A DNA stretch of 64,000 nt. Origin: Pelagibius litoralis (GTDB lineage: Bacteria > Pseudomonadota > Alphaproteobacteria > Kiloniellales > Kiloniellaceae). Of this stretch, positions 15,480 through 24,099 are shown piece by piece (the first letter of the stretch is position 1; each line of letters starts with the position of its first letter). The stretch covers positions 186,001 through 250,000 of the forward strand of contig NZ_JAAQPH010000001.1 in assembly GCF_011683915.1 (NCBI RefSeq). The letters are read 5' to 3'. The position numbers and the translations under genes were made by a program. The notes beneath the pieces are model-generated. The model was not told the DNA's origin. It saw nothing but the letters and a program-made list of their open reading frames with translations, and searched no databases.

Positions 15480-17572
15480 TAGCTCACCGGCAACGAGAGC
15501 CGGAGTGTCGTGAAGGCCTGGTACTGAACATCGTCTTCCAAGCTCTCAAAGTCATCGTTCCTGGTTTCCTGAAGAAAACCGTTGAAGGCCAGGGCGACAC
15601 CCAGCTTGTTTGCATCAGGCTCGCGCAGGGTCCAGACGACCTCGCCGCCGAAGCTGCTGCTGTCCGGTGTGTCGCCGTCGCCGGTGCGAACGTTCAAATT
15701 ATAGTTCAATGAAGCCGTCAGGGTCTCGGGGATCACTGTGATATCGGCGGAAAGGCCGGCATTGATCGTGCGGCTGGTTTTGAGGAGATCGCGATCCTCG
15801 AAGACATCGTACTGCACGTTGGGCGACAGGGTAAGCCAATCGTCGATCAGGATATAGGCGCTTAACCCTGTGGTATTGTTGATAGAATCGCTGCTGAAGC
15901 CGGTCTGGTCCTCAAAGGTGTAGAGCGTATGCGAAAGGTTCCAACTCCAGGTGGCGTAGTTGGAGCCTGTGCTCAAGGTCAGCGAACGGCTCTGATTGTC
16001 GGCGTCGTCTTCCGGGAAGTCACTGGAGGTCTCGACCCGCTCGATGTCCGTTACGCTGGCTGTCAGGCCGAAGAACGGCTGACCGAACCATGGCAGGCTG
16101 CCGTCCTCCAGGGGCTCAACAAAGGGCGTATAAGTCCCGTTGAAGTAAGCATTTACGGTGCGGTCGGTCGGCAGAAAGTCGAAGTCGTCGACATTGCTGA
16201 GCTGGTGGTCGACGCGCAGCTGGGCGGCGAATTCGTCCCAGAAAAAGTCGGTGAAGACCGAGGTCGTTTCCCGGTCGGCCTGCAGCGAGGGGTTGGCGAG
16301 GCTCTGGAAGAAGGTATCGACCTGCTCGCGCTGTGCGCCGAAGGTCCAGTTGAAGGTACTGCCACCCAGGGTGCTGCCGCGCAGCGGCTCGAGCGAGGCC
16401 AGCACAGAGTAGGCATTCGCGGTTTCCGGGGCAAAGCCCGTGTCCTTGCCGTCGAAGTCGAAGGTCGCTTCGGCAAACTCACCGCGAACCCGCAGGGCTT
16501 CGTCGAACCAAAGGGTGTCGGCTGCGACCGACCAGCCGTCACCGTCATTGATCACTTCGTCGGTGCCGATACCAAAGCCGCCGTCACTGCCTTCGCCGTT
16601 GTAGTAGATTCCCGTGAGCAGGATGTTGTCCTTGAGCGCCTCGATGGGCCTTACCGAGATCGAACCGCCTTCGATGCGATCTTCGTCGTGACTGATGCCC
16701 AGGACGTGACGCGTGCCGACGATGGATTCCGTGCGCAGCATGAATCCGGTTGCACTGATTCTTTCGTCGGCGGTACCGGCCCTGACGGAAACGCCACGCC
16801 GGTTGAAGCCCGACATGATCAGGCTTTCAATGCCGGTATCATGATTACCGGCGGTCAGGCCGGCAAAGAAGTCCTCGTTTTCATAGTCGCCGTCCAGGCG
16901 GTACTCGCCGAGGTCGATGTTGCGCTCGTTGAGGCCCAATTCAAGTTGGGAGTTGTAGAGATAGTTGCCTTGCAGGGATACGCGCCAGTTCTCGTCGCCC
17001 GCGGCTGCTTCCAGGTTGCCGCCGCTTTCTGCCGTGACATGTTGAGGGGGCGTGTCGATGCCGCCGTCCAGGACCCGCGCATTGACTTCGCCTGCGAGGT
17101 CGGCTCTCACCGACAGATCCCGGATCAGTTCCGAATGTCGCACCTCCAGGAACCAGGCGCCCCGTTCCACGATGCTGCCGTCTTCACCCCGTTCGACGAG
17201 GCGTACAACGTGTTCGCCGGTCGAAAGCGCCTCTGGCGGATTGAGCGTCAGTTGGCCAGGGGCGGTCACCGCAAAAGCGGTTACGTCGATGTCGTCCAGT
17301 TCGACGGCTAGGCGCGGATACACTGCCGGATCGAGATCGTCCGGTAGGATGATGACGATCGGATCGTTGCGCCCGTGTGTTTCGCCGGTCGCGGCCTGCA
17401 GCTCCGGGACCCAATCCTGGGCCCAGGCGTCCTGCACGCAAAAAGTCAGGCCAGCCACCAAGGCTGTCCCACACATAAGGTTTAGAACCGGTGCCCCTAG
17501 AGCAGCCTTGCGTCGGCTACCCATAAACCCCGAAGGCGTGGCGCCAACGGCGACACGTCTTACGTTACGCAT
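15476..17572 (-). CDS. outer-membrane beta-barrel protein with N-terminal Ig-like domain
   Basis: 698 residues. A signal peptide ends at AWAQ (about residue 52 from the ATG at 17572; a start at Met17 would give a more usual length). Residues about 55-150 form a beta-sandwich-like domain (IVIILPDDLDPAVYPRLAVELDD, LSTGEHVVRLVERGEDG). From about 165 to the end there are many alternating amphipathic strands with frequent aromatic ends and acidic loops (e.g. NWRVSLQGNYLYNSQ, GLSAYILIDDWLTLSPNVQYDVF), and the last residues LRLSLPVSY end in an aromatic, the usual barrel-assembly signal. I do not recognise a specific family. First gene of the cluster; AGGGGA lies upstream of the start; 4-bp overlap with the next gene. 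Confidence 0.8.
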   Translation of the reverse strand: MRNVRRVAVGATPSGFMGSRRKAALGAPVLNLMCGTALVAGLTFCVQDAWAQDWVPELQAATGETHGRNDPIVIILPDDLDPAVYPRLAVELDDIDVTAFAVTAPGQLTLNPPEALSTGEHVVRLVERGEDGSIVERGAWFLEVRHSELIRDLSVRADLAGEVNARVLDGGIDTPPQHVTAESGGNLEAAAGDENWRVSLQGNYLYNSQLELGLNERNIDLGEYRLDGDYENEDFFAGLTAGNHDTGIESLIMSGFNRRGVSVRAGTADERISATGFMLRTESIVGTRHVLGISHDEDRIEGGSISVRPIEALKDNILLTGIYYNGEGSDGGFGIGTDEVINDGDGWSVAADTLWFDEALRVRGEFAEATFDFDGKDTGFAPETANAYSVLASLEPLRGSTLGGSTFNWTFGAQREQVDTFFQSLANPSLQADRETTSVFTDFFWDEFAAQLRVDHQLSNVDDFDFLPTDRTVNAYFNGTYTPFVEPLEDGSLPWFGQPFFGLTASVTDIERVETSSDFPEDDADNQSRSLTLSTGSNYATWSWNLSHTLYTFEDQTGFSSDSINNTTGLSAYILIDDWLTLSPNVQYDVFEDRDLLKTSRTINAGLSADITVIPETLTASLNYNLNVRTGDGDTPDSSSFGGEVVWTLREPDANKLGVALAFNGFLQETRNDDFESLEDDVQYQAFTTLRLSLPVSY

Positions 17573-17799
17573 TATCCCCTGCCTTTCGCTCCACCCCCCA
17601 GCGGTCGAAAAGAGGCGACTCTCCCACTATCGGACACCTAATATCCTGAAAGTGTAAAGAAAGGAAGGCGCAGATTGGTATCCAGGCCTTTTTTGTATAG
17701 CCGACCCCTAACCTCCGTCGTGTGCCACCTCTTGCTGCTTCGATTGCTGATCCTTAGGCTGAATCCTAATAATGCGCTCAATTTTCTGGGGAAATACCC

Positions 17800-18630
17800 A
17801 TGTCGGCCCACAAAAAGCGGCATCCAGCCGCCGGGAAGAAGTTTCACCTGGCCGACCTTGATGTCGCCGCCCACCTGAGGCGCGGCCCCTATCTGCGTGA
17901 GCTTGAAGAGCTTCAGCAGCTTCTGCGCCAGATCCAGCAGGCTTACCTGTGTACCGGCGACCGCGGAATCGTGGTCTTCGAGGGATGGGACGCGGCTGGC
18001 AAGGGGGGCACGATCCGCCGTATGTCGGCGGTGATGGACCCGCGCGGCTTCAAAGTCTGGCCCATTGCAGCACCGACCGACGTCGATAAGGTGCGTCACT
18101 ATCTCTATCGCTTCTGGGAACGGGTGCCACCGGTGGGCGCGATCTCGGTGTTCGACCGTTCATGGTATGGGCGGGTGTTGGTCGAGCGGGTCGAAGGCTT
18201 TGCCGAGAAAGCGGAATGGTCACGTGCCTACGGGGAAATCAACGAGTTTGAGAAGATGCTGCGCGATGACGGCGCCCGGATCGTCAAGATCTTCCTGCAC
18301 ATTACCGCGGATGAACAGTTGCATCGTTTCGAAGAGCGTTTGAACGATCCGATGAAGCGCTGGAAGCTCACCTATGAAGATTTTCGCAACCGCGAGAAAT
18401 GGAATGACTACGAGAAGGCCATCAACGAGATGGTGCGGCGAACCTCCACGGATACCGCGCCCTGGCATGTCATTTCCGCGAACGACAAAAAGCATGCGCG
18501 GATCGAAGCCTTGCGCATCATCACCGACACCTTGGCTGAGGGCGTAGACCTGAACCCACGCCCGATGGACGCGGAGGCAAAGGCGTTGGCCCGTGCAGTG
18601 TTCGGCTCTCTGCCGAAAGACCTGGACTAG
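17800..18630 (+). CDS. polyphosphate kinase 2 family protein
   Basis: A 276-residue PPK2-family phosphotransferase, which moves phosphate between polyphosphate and nucleoside phosphates. Walker A is GWDAAGKGG at 62-70, with AAPTDVDKVRHYLYRFWERVP next, the Walker B-like VFDRSWYGR at 117-125, and the lid region RFEERLNDPMKRWKLTYEDF. A single PPK2 domain of this length is normal for class I or II short forms; whether it favours ADP/GDP or AMP phosphorylation is not certain from sequence. It is divergent from the barrel gene with a 227-bp shared intergenic region, and its 3' end overlaps the O-antigen-ligase gene by 4 bp. Confidence 0.93.
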   Translation: MSAHKKRHPAAGKKFHLADLDVAAHLRRGPYLRELEELQQLLRQIQQAYLCTGDRGIVVFEGWDAAGKGGTIRRMSAVMDPRGFKVWPIAAPTDVDKVRHYLYRFWERVPPVGAISVFDRSWYGRVLVERVEGFAEKAEWSRAYGEINEFEKMLRDDGARIVKIFLHITADEQLHRFEERLNDPMKRWKLTYEDFRNREKWNDYEKAINEMVRRTSTDTAPWHVISANDKKHARIEALRIITDTLAEGVDLNPRPMDAEAKALARAVFGSLPKDLD

Positions 18631-19865
18631 ACCGTCGGGTTGGTGGCCATGCCGCTTTGGCCGTGCTTTGCTCTTATCTGCCGGCCCGCAAGCAATGCCA
18701 GGGGCAGCCAGATAGTGAGCCACTCCCGACCAAGGTTCTGCACCAGGCTGCGGGTATCAAAGAACGCGCAGGTCAATCCGAAGGTCAACAGGATCAGGTA
18801 GATCGGTGCTCCGTTGCGCGCCGCCCTGATGGCTTCGAGCCCAGAGACCCCAAGTAGCCCAGTGAGCAGGACGCTTGCCGGCAGGCCGCCATAGAACTGG
18901 TTTGCCAGATAAAGATTGTGGGATGACCTTTGTGTACCGTTGGTGCTTTCAAACATGACGTCCGTTAGGGCGCCGTATCCAAACCAGGGTCGTTCGGCGA
19001 TGGCCGACAGGCTCTGTAGCCATAGCTGAGCATGGCCGGAGAAGCCCCTGGTCAGCGTGGTCTCGATACTTGCAACCCCGACAACAAGACCGATTGTCAA
19101 AGCCGCGCCAAAAACGCCCAGCACCGCGAATACAAGGACTCCGGACTTTGTTTTGTTGACAGCAAGGCCAAGAGCGAGAGCGGCCCCGAGGGCCAGGAGG
19201 GGCCCCCTGCTGCCGGCCATTAGCATGAAGATGGCGCAGAGGGCGATAACAGTGAACCATAAAAACCGTTCGCAGCCCCCTCGGGCAGAAGGTATCAATG
19301 CGAAAGCGCAGACCAGCAATGTGATGCCGTAGAGCGTTGCGCCGATGATCGGGTGGGAAGCGAGGCCAAACCCGGAAAGGCGATTGCCGGGCTCCATCCA
19401 ACCTGAAAGGGCTGCCGCAAAGAGCGCCACGAGACACAGTCCCGCAGTAACAGAAATCCAGAAAAAGAGCTTTGCTTCGAACTCGTTTTGCGCGGTCGCC
19501 AGAATCACAACGATGGCAACGAACATAAGGGAGAGCAGCCCGACACGCAGCAGATCGGCAAACCCCAACCATGAGAAGGACACGCTCCAAAAGGCGCTAA
19601 GGCAGAAATAGGCCAGATAGACAACGATCAAACGAAAGATGGGCGCCGCCCAGACGGCATGCCAATTGGCTCCCCAGAGGCTGTGTAGAAAGGCTGGAAC
19701 GGCGAGCAGGTAAAGCAGATTACGGTGCCATCGTGTCTCCAGCACGAAGGCGGCGCAGACGACAAGGATAAGAATCCCGGTCAGAACGTCGACGCGCGTC
19801 AGAAATCGCCGGAACTGCGTGAAATTGGTCGGACCGCGGTCTGGTTGGAAATCTCTGTGGGCCAA
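18627..19865 (-). CDS. O-antigen ligase / polymerase-like membrane protein
   Basis: 412 residues with about eleven hydrophobic helices and a Wzy_C/WaaL-like central part: FMLMAGSRGPLLALGAALAL in the middle and the large late loop RPWFGYGALTDVMFES..SSHNLYLANQFYGG, where a conserved His lies in the SHN motif typical of O-antigen ligases and polymerases. It probably joins or polymerises surface polysaccharide at the inner membrane's outer face. The only upstream start that keeps the first helix is a TTG at 19865, overlapping the preceding glycosyltransferase gene by 67 bp; the start is uncertain. It follows that gene on the same strand. Confidence 0.85.
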   Translation of the reverse strand: MAHRDFQPDRGPTNFTQFRRFLTRVDVLTGILILVVCAAFVLETRWHRNLLYLLAVPAFLHSLWGANWHAVWAAPIFRLIVVYLAYFCLSAFWSVSFSWLGFADLLRVGLLSLMFVAIVVILATAQNEFEAKLFFWISVTAGLCLVALFAAALSGWMEPGNRLSGFGLASHPIIGATLYGITLLVCAFALIPSARGGCERFLWFTVIALCAIFMLMAGSRGPLLALGAALALGLAVNKTKSGVLVFAVLGVFGAALTIGLVVGVASIETTLTRGFSGHAQLWLQSLSAIAERPWFGYGALTDVMFESTNGTQRSSHNLYLANQFYGGLPASVLLTGLLGVSGLEAIRAARNGAPIYLILLTFGLTCAFFDTRSLVQNLGREWLTIWLPLALLAGRQIRAKHGQSGMATNPTV

Positions 19866-20890
19866 GGGTAGCTTTCGGAAAGAGGCTGATCAAAGCTGCG
19901 TTCGATGATGTACTTTGCAATCCGCTCAGAAGCGAACATGGCGTGCGCCGCGCGCCAACCCGCCTCTGCGACGCGTCGGCGTTCGCCATCGTGTTCTTCG
20001 AAGTGTGTCAGCTTGTCGAGAAGCTCTTCACGCTCCCCGAAGAAGGCGACTTCGTCTTCGGAAAAGAGGTCGTTGAAACCCGTCGAACGCGGGACGAAAG
20101 TCAACAGGCCGTTGCCTATGTATTGTGACATGCGGTCCGATGCATAGAGGTAATGCTTGTTCTGACGACTGACGCTCAGTCCCATCCTCGCATTGGTCAA
20201 TGCCTGCAGATAGGCCGCGCCACGCAGTGAGGGGCGGCCGTCGATGCCGCGTATGTCGAAACGTAGAGACGGTTGCCGCCTTGCGATCGAGCGGGCGAGA
20301 TTTGCGCGCTCGGTATTTGCATGGCCCTCGTCCAATGCAAAAAACAGATCGTTTTCCTGATTGCTGTGCGCAAAGCAGCGGCCCCCGTCCAACGCCTGGT
20401 CGACGGGGTTTGGGATAAAGTAGGAGGGGGCTGTATTGTCTGAGCCGAAGGTCGGTAGGGGAAGTGCCGTTGTCACGAAAATAGCGTCGACCACCTTGGC
20501 GCGCCGGCGAATGCGGTCCAGGTTCGGTTGATCGTCCAGCGAGTCGACATTGCGATAAGCAACGCGAACATTCTCCATTTCCCCCCTTATGGACTGGATT
20601 GTCTCGTTGGAAATCAGTTCGCAGTGGCCTAGGAGAAGAAGGTCCGGCTGGAAGCGCCGGCAGACAGCGATCAGTTTGCGGTTTGCTGCAGGGCGACCGA
20701 AGGCGCTGGACCGGAACGGTGTGCTTGTTCGCGCGACCTCACGATCATTGAACGCATGCACAGCGCAGCCGGCCCGGGCAAATCCGTGCAACAGCTTGGG
20801 CATGATCATGTAGTGATTGTCGGCAAGATCGCCACCAAAGAGATCGCCGACGATCAATACTTTGGTGGGGCCCGCAAAGGCAGGTATCAC
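19799..20890 (-). CDS. glycosyltransferase, CgeB-like
   Basis: A 363-residue soluble protein with a two-domain GT-B pattern. The N-terminal part starts with KVLIVGDLFGGDLADNHYMIMPKLLHGF and has RFQPDLLLLGHCELIS; the C-terminal part has GLSVSRQNKHYLYASDRMSQYIGNGLLTFVPRSTGFNDLF, resembling the donor-site region of CgeB/DUF3880-type glycosyltransferases where a family-1 enzyme would have its EGFG.P-like segment. The sugar donor and acceptor are unknown. GTG start at 20890. Its gene overlaps the O-antigen-ligase-like gene, so the two likely act in the same surface-glycan step, although no other glycan genes are near. Confidence 0.72.
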   Translation of the reverse strand: MIPAFAGPTKVLIVGDLFGGDLADNHYMIMPKLLHGFARAGCAVHAFNDREVARTSTPFRSSAFGRPAANRKLIAVCRRFQPDLLLLGHCELISNETIQSIRGEMENVRVAYRNVDSLDDQPNLDRIRRRAKVVDAIFVTTALPLPTFGSDNTAPSYFIPNPVDQALDGGRCFAHSNQENDLFFALDEGHANTERANLARSIARRQPSLRFDIRGIDGRPSLRGAAYLQALTNARMGLSVSRQNKHYLYASDRMSQYIGNGLLTFVPRSTGFNDLFSEDEVAFFGEREELLDKLTHFEEHDGERRRVAEAGWRAAHAMFASERIAKYIIERSFDQPLSESYPWPTEISNQTAVRPISRSSGDF

Positions 20891-21021
20891 AAGCGCTTAC
20901 TCATCAGGTTCCTCCGGGGAGAAAAATCGATTACTCGCTCTTGCGGGGCAAGGGACAAACTCTGGATCCAGGTGCCAAGATTGTCACGGGCCGCCAGTTT
21001 CTTCGCTTTTCACTGATGTGA

Positions 21022-21183
21022 GTGACGAGACTGGAGCCGGAGGATCCCGCTCTACGCGGGCGCAGCCGCACAGTATTAGAAGAGCTGGGCCCGATGGGCG
21101 TTATGGTGGCGGTCTTTTCCCTGATTTCGGCAGGCATCCTGCCGGTCTTTTTGCCGCTTGCCGAAATCGGCTTGAACCCCTAG
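21022..21183 (+). CDS. possible small membrane protein, 53 residues
   Basis: An open frame from GTG 21022 to TAG 21181-21183, missed by a 60-codon cutoff. The product has a charged N-terminus (TRLEPEDPALRGRSRTVLEELG) followed by a hydrophobic stretch MGVMVAVFSLISAGILPVF and a short LPLAEIGLNP tail. About 70% of codons end in G or C, like the neighbours. A shorter start at ATG 21094 gives 29 residues. No good ribosome-binding site is seen at the GTG, and the stop is 12 bp before tRNA-Pro. Family unknown; real-gene status is uncertain. Confidence 0.45.
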   Translation: MTRLEPEDPALRGRSRTVLEELGPMGVMVAVFSLISAGILPVFLPLAEIGLNP

Positions 21184-21195
21184 GTTTCCGGCCAA

Positions 21196-21272
<77 letters not shown>

Positions 21273-21293
21273 TCACCCTAATTTTGACGCAAG

Positions 21294-22115
21294 CTATGGC
21301 GATCCGGGCTTTTCCAGATGGAAAGCGACGGAATTCGGCCGCATCCGGAAGCGCTTCAGCAGCTCAGACGGCAGCTCCCCATCCGGCGACGCTACTGGTT
21401 CGTCGAAGTCGAGAATCCGGAAACCGGCCTCGGTGAAGGCCCGCCAGTAAGCCGACAGGGGGCGATGATAGCTGGTGAATACCGTGGTGAAGTGATTCCA
21501 GGGCGGCTCTTCCAGGGCGGCTTCGTCGAAGTAACTCGATTCCCAGTGAAAGCTGATCGTGCCGTCTTCCTGCTCCATTTTGTCGGACAAAGGGAAGCAA
21601 GGATGGAGAAGGATGAATACTGCACGACCACCGGGCCGCAGCACCCGTTGTGCAGCGGACAGCGCGGCACGGTAGTCCGGTAGGTCCTGCAGCACATAGT
21701 TTGAGACCAGGCGGTCCTGGCTGGCATCGGGAACCTGGGAGAGCGTCTCGCAGCTCTCGGTAAAAACGGACATGGTAAGATTGCGTTCTGCGGCCAGTCG
21801 CCGGCTGAAGCCGGTCATGACCGCCGACAGGTCCACGGCGGTTACCCGGGCGCCTTTGAGCGCCAACTGGCGTGACAGGTAGCCGGTCCCGCAGCCGGCG
21901 TCCAGAACGTCCAGGCCTTTGACTGGCCCCATAAACCGCCAGAGAACCGGGTCGCTGTTGTAGCGCCGGTTGCGGTCGCCGTCGTCGCCGACCTGGATGT
22001 GCCAGTCATCGGCTTTTTGATCCCAAAGTTCCCGGTCGCTGAGAAGGGTGCGTCGCTTGTAGCTCACTGGTCCGCTCGCTCGCTGTGTTTGGGATAGAGG
22101 GCTCGTCCTAGCCAT
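21294..22115 (-). CDS. class I SAM-dependent methyltransferase
   Basis: About 273 residues from ATG 22115. The SAM-binding motif I is VLDAGCGTGYLSRQLALKGA, with the acidic loop AVDLS and later SNYVLQDLPDYRAALSAAQRVLRPGG; the end has VFTSYHRPLSAYWRAFTEAGF as in methyltransferase type 11/25 small-molecule or quinone-like enzymes. The substrate is unknown. The start is uncertain: ATG 22151 would overlap the divergent promoter region, ATG 22115 is used here, and GTG 22067 (VSYKRR) would also give a complete domain. Divergent from the ASCH gene, and its 3' end is 21 bp from tRNA-Pro. Confidence 0.85.
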   Translation of the reverse strand: MARTSPLSQTQRASGPVSYKRRTLLSDRELWDQKADDWHIQVGDDGDRNRRYNSDPVLWRFMGPVKGLDVLDAGCGTGYLSRQLALKGARVTAVDLSAVMTGFSRRLAAERNLTMSVFTESCETLSQVPDASQDRLVSNYVLQDLPDYRAALSAAQRVLRPGGRAVFILLHPCFPLSDKMEQEDGTISFHWESSYFDEAALEEPPWNHFTTVFTSYHRPLSAYWRAFTEAGFRILDFDEPVASPDGELPSELLKRFRMRPNSVAFHLEKPGSP

Positions 22116-22182
22116 TCTTGCAGTGCAAGGCAAGATCGCTATCCTGCCCATCCAAAGCCATCTGGTTCGTGGAGTTGCGTTG

Positions 22183-22653
22183 ATGAGTGAAGCTGCAGAG
22201 GTTGCGGCCTATAGGGTGCGGATGAAGGCAGATCTGGGTCTCGAAGCCGACACCGTTGTCGAAGCCTTTCGCTTCGGCGATTCGCCGGACCTTGCCGATC
22301 AATTGGTCGAGCTGGTTGTCTCGGGGCCCAAGCGGGCCACGGTCGGCTGGATCGCTGATGCGGAACTGGACGGCGAGGTGCTGGCCGAGGTGGGCGACCA
22401 CTTCATCGTCCTGGATGGGGCCGGGCGACCGCGCTGCACGATCCGGGTCACCGAAACCCGCCGGGGGTCGCTGCTCTCCGCCGACGAGGCCTTCGCCTGG
22501 GACGAAGGAGAGGGGGATCGCACGCTGGCGTGGTGGCTCGATGGCCATCGCGAATTCTTTGCCAGGCGTTCTGTGGAAATCGGCCTGCCCTTCGACGAGG
22601 CCGAGAGCGAGTTGCTGTTCGAGCGTTTCGAGGTGGTGCATCGCGCTGGTTAG
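22183..22653 (+). CDS. ASCH domain protein
   Basis: 156 residues from ATG 22183, chosen because it has GGAG 8 bases upstream; an in-frame ATG at 22123 would intrude on the divergent methyltransferase gene. The pattern FRFGDSPDLADQLVELVVSGPKRATVGW, then GDHFIVLDGAGRPRCTIRVTET and a late EGDRTLAWWLDGHREFF is that of ASCH-domain proteins, a PUA-like fold often predicted to bind RNA or modified nucleosides. Some members hydrolyse N4-acetylcytidine. Activity here is not established. Followed by the VOC gene after 48 bp. Confidence 0.85.
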   Translation: MSEAAEVAAYRVRMKADLGLEADTVVEAFRFGDSPDLADQLVELVVSGPKRATVGWIADAELDGEVLAEVGDHFIVLDGAGRPRCTIRVTETRRGSLLSADEAFAWDEGEGDRTLAWWLDGHREFFARRSVEIGLPFDEAESELLFERFEVVHRAG

Positions 22654-22701
22654 CGTTGCTATGTTGAAGTTAATAAGCCCATTCCAAGAAGGAGGTCCGT
22701 C

Positions 22702-23115
22702 ATGGCGCTTGCCAAACTCGACCATGTGAATATCCGTACCGCCAGCCTCGCGCCGATGATTGCCTTCTATGAGACGGTGCTTGGTTTCACCGCGGGGGCG
22801 CGGCCGCCGTTTGGTTTCCCTGGCGCTTGGCTCTATTGCGGCGATACTGCCGTGGTTCATCTGATCGAGGTGGGGAACGCGCCGGAACCAGGAGGGGATT
22901 TGCGGCTTGAGCATTTTGCTTTTTCCGCTTCCGGCCTGGCTGACTTTCTTTCCCAGCTACGCGGACAGGATTGCGACTATCAAATTGGTGTCGTGCCCGA
23001 CTTCGGGATCATTCAGGTCAACATTCACGATCCGGACGGAAATCACATTCACGTCGACTTCGCCCCGGCTGAGGCTGCTTCGGTATCTGACGAACCTGCT
23101 CTGGCGGCGGTTTAG
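22702..23115 (+). CDS. VOC family glyoxalase/dioxygenase-like protein
   Basis: 137 residues of vicinal-oxygen-chelate fold: LDHVNIRTASLAPMIAFYETVLGF at the start (first metal-ligand His in DHVNI), LRLEHFAFSASGLADFLSQL in the middle, and IQVNIHDPDGNHIHVDF at the end with DPDGN and a terminal His/Asp-type ligand. These proteins include glyoxalases, ring-cleaving dioxygenases and fosfomycin-resistance enzymes; the chemistry here is unknown. AAGGAGG lies just before the ATG at 22702. Probably co-transcribed with the ASCH gene 48 bp upstream. Confidence 0.88.
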   Translation: MALAKLDHVNIRTASLAPMIAFYETVLGFTAGARPPFGFPGAWLYCGDTAVVHLIEVGNAPEPGGDLRLEHFAFSASGLADFLSQLRGQDCDYQIGVVPDFGIIQVNIHDPDGNHIHVDFAPAEAASVSDEPALAAV

Positions 23116-23241
23116 CAGAGATTTCACGACTCCCGGTGCATCATCAAAATCGTTGCGCGGGGCAGGGCAGCGGCTATCATGCGGCCCGGATCAGAAAGGG
23201 TGCCGTTTTGCCGTTGCCCTTGCTAAAAAAGTGGGATCGCT

Positions 23242-23547
23242 ATGCAAGTCCGTATCTATCAGCCACCGAAGACCGCCATGCAGTCCGGCCGGGCCAGGGC
23301 CAAGGTCTGGATGATGGAGTTTGAGCCGACGGCTGCCCGTCAGGTAGAGCCGCTCATGGGTTGGACATCGTCTGCAGACACGCGGGCCCAGCTGCGCCTG
23401 CGCTTTGAATCCCTTGAGGAGGCTATCGACTACGCGAAAGCCGAGGGCTTGATGTATAGCGTGGAGAAGCCGCGAGAAAGAAAAGTTAAAGCAAGAGCTT
23501 ACGCGGATAACTTCAAGTACGATCGCATGGGGCGCTGGACTCACTAG
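23242..23547 (+). CDS. NDUFS4-like complex I accessory subunit
   Basis: A 101-residue protein of the ETC complex I subunit family (NDUFS4/18 kDa subunit): [61 protein letters not shown] and the late YADNFKYDR near the C-terminus are all family hallmarks, shared between mitochondria and alphaproteobacteria. It stabilises the peripheral arm of NADH:ubiquinone oxidoreductase. It is encoded apart from the nuo operon, as is common. ATG at 23242 with GTGGGAT upstream. Confidence 0.93.
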   Translation: MQVRIYQPPKTAMQSGRARAKVWMMEFEPTAARQVEPLMGWTSSADTRAQLRLRFESLEEAIDYAKAEGLMYSVEKPRERKVKARAYADNFKYDRMGRWTH

Positions 23548-23601
23548 AGCCTGTGCTGTAATGCGGCTGCTCCCCAGGCGGCCAACCATATTCCTTTCCG
23601 G

Positions 23602-23678
<77 letters not shown>

Positions 23679-23737
23679 AACTCCAGTCTTCAGCACTGTG
23701 TTTGCTTCCACCATGCTGCCTTGACGCATTGCAGTGG

Positions 23738-23911
23738 TTAGTCGCGCTGCTCGTTGCGCTCCCAGAACGGCGCGGAATTCAAGGCATCCCGGTTGCCGTA
23801 GGCATTGCTGGAAGGCGCGGAACAGGCGCCCAGCAGCAGGGCAACCATGGCGGCGCCCGACAGGGTGACCGACAGCTTGGTGGCCTGAAATTCGGAATTC
23901 CGGAGGTTCAT
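23738..23911 (-). CDS. small lipoprotein, 57 residues
   Basis: From ATG 23911 (GAGGAGAG upstream): a 57-residue protein with a basic/hydrophobic lead (LSVTLSGAAMVALLLGAC) and a lipobox LLLGAC, so it should be lipidated at the cysteine, about residue 29, with a 28-residue polar tail ending RNEQRD. No family recognised; the tail is too short to be an enzyme. The frame extends upstream to an ATG at 23986, but that part is not signal-like. It stands alone between tRNA-Arg and the patatin gene. Confidence 0.7.
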   Translation of the reverse strand: MNLRNSEFQATKLSVTLSGAAMVALLLGACSAPSSNAYGNRDALNSAPFWERNEQRD

Positions 23912-24099
23912 TACGGCGTCTCTCCTCAAGAGGGGGCATCTACAGGTGGCCCGGGCTCTCCCGGCACACTTCAATCTTTGTCCCATATAGGTTTTGGTGG
24001 CCCGCTCGCCCAGGCCTATCCGGCGCGGGGTCGCCCGAATCGGTCCTCTGGTGTATCAAACCCGCGTGATCTGGCAAATGCCGCGCGGCCTCCCGGCTT

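Noticed and set aside
15929-17311. 460-codon plus-strand frame over the barrel gene
   Set aside because: The minus-strand barrel gene has a signal peptide, alternating strands and a good ribosome-binding site.
17638-18099. 153-codon minus-strand frame over the start of the PPK2 gene
   Set aside because: Overlaps the PPK2 start and Walker A region on the opposite strand; no support of its own.
21128-21152. Possible intrinsic terminator (CGGCAGG stem then TCTTTTT) with a competing longer stem GATTTCGGCA/TGCCGAAATC
   Set aside because: The whole structure lies inside the proposed 53-codon gene and no upstream plus-strand transcript needs ending there; likely a by-product of coding sequence, though a small RNA cannot be excluded.
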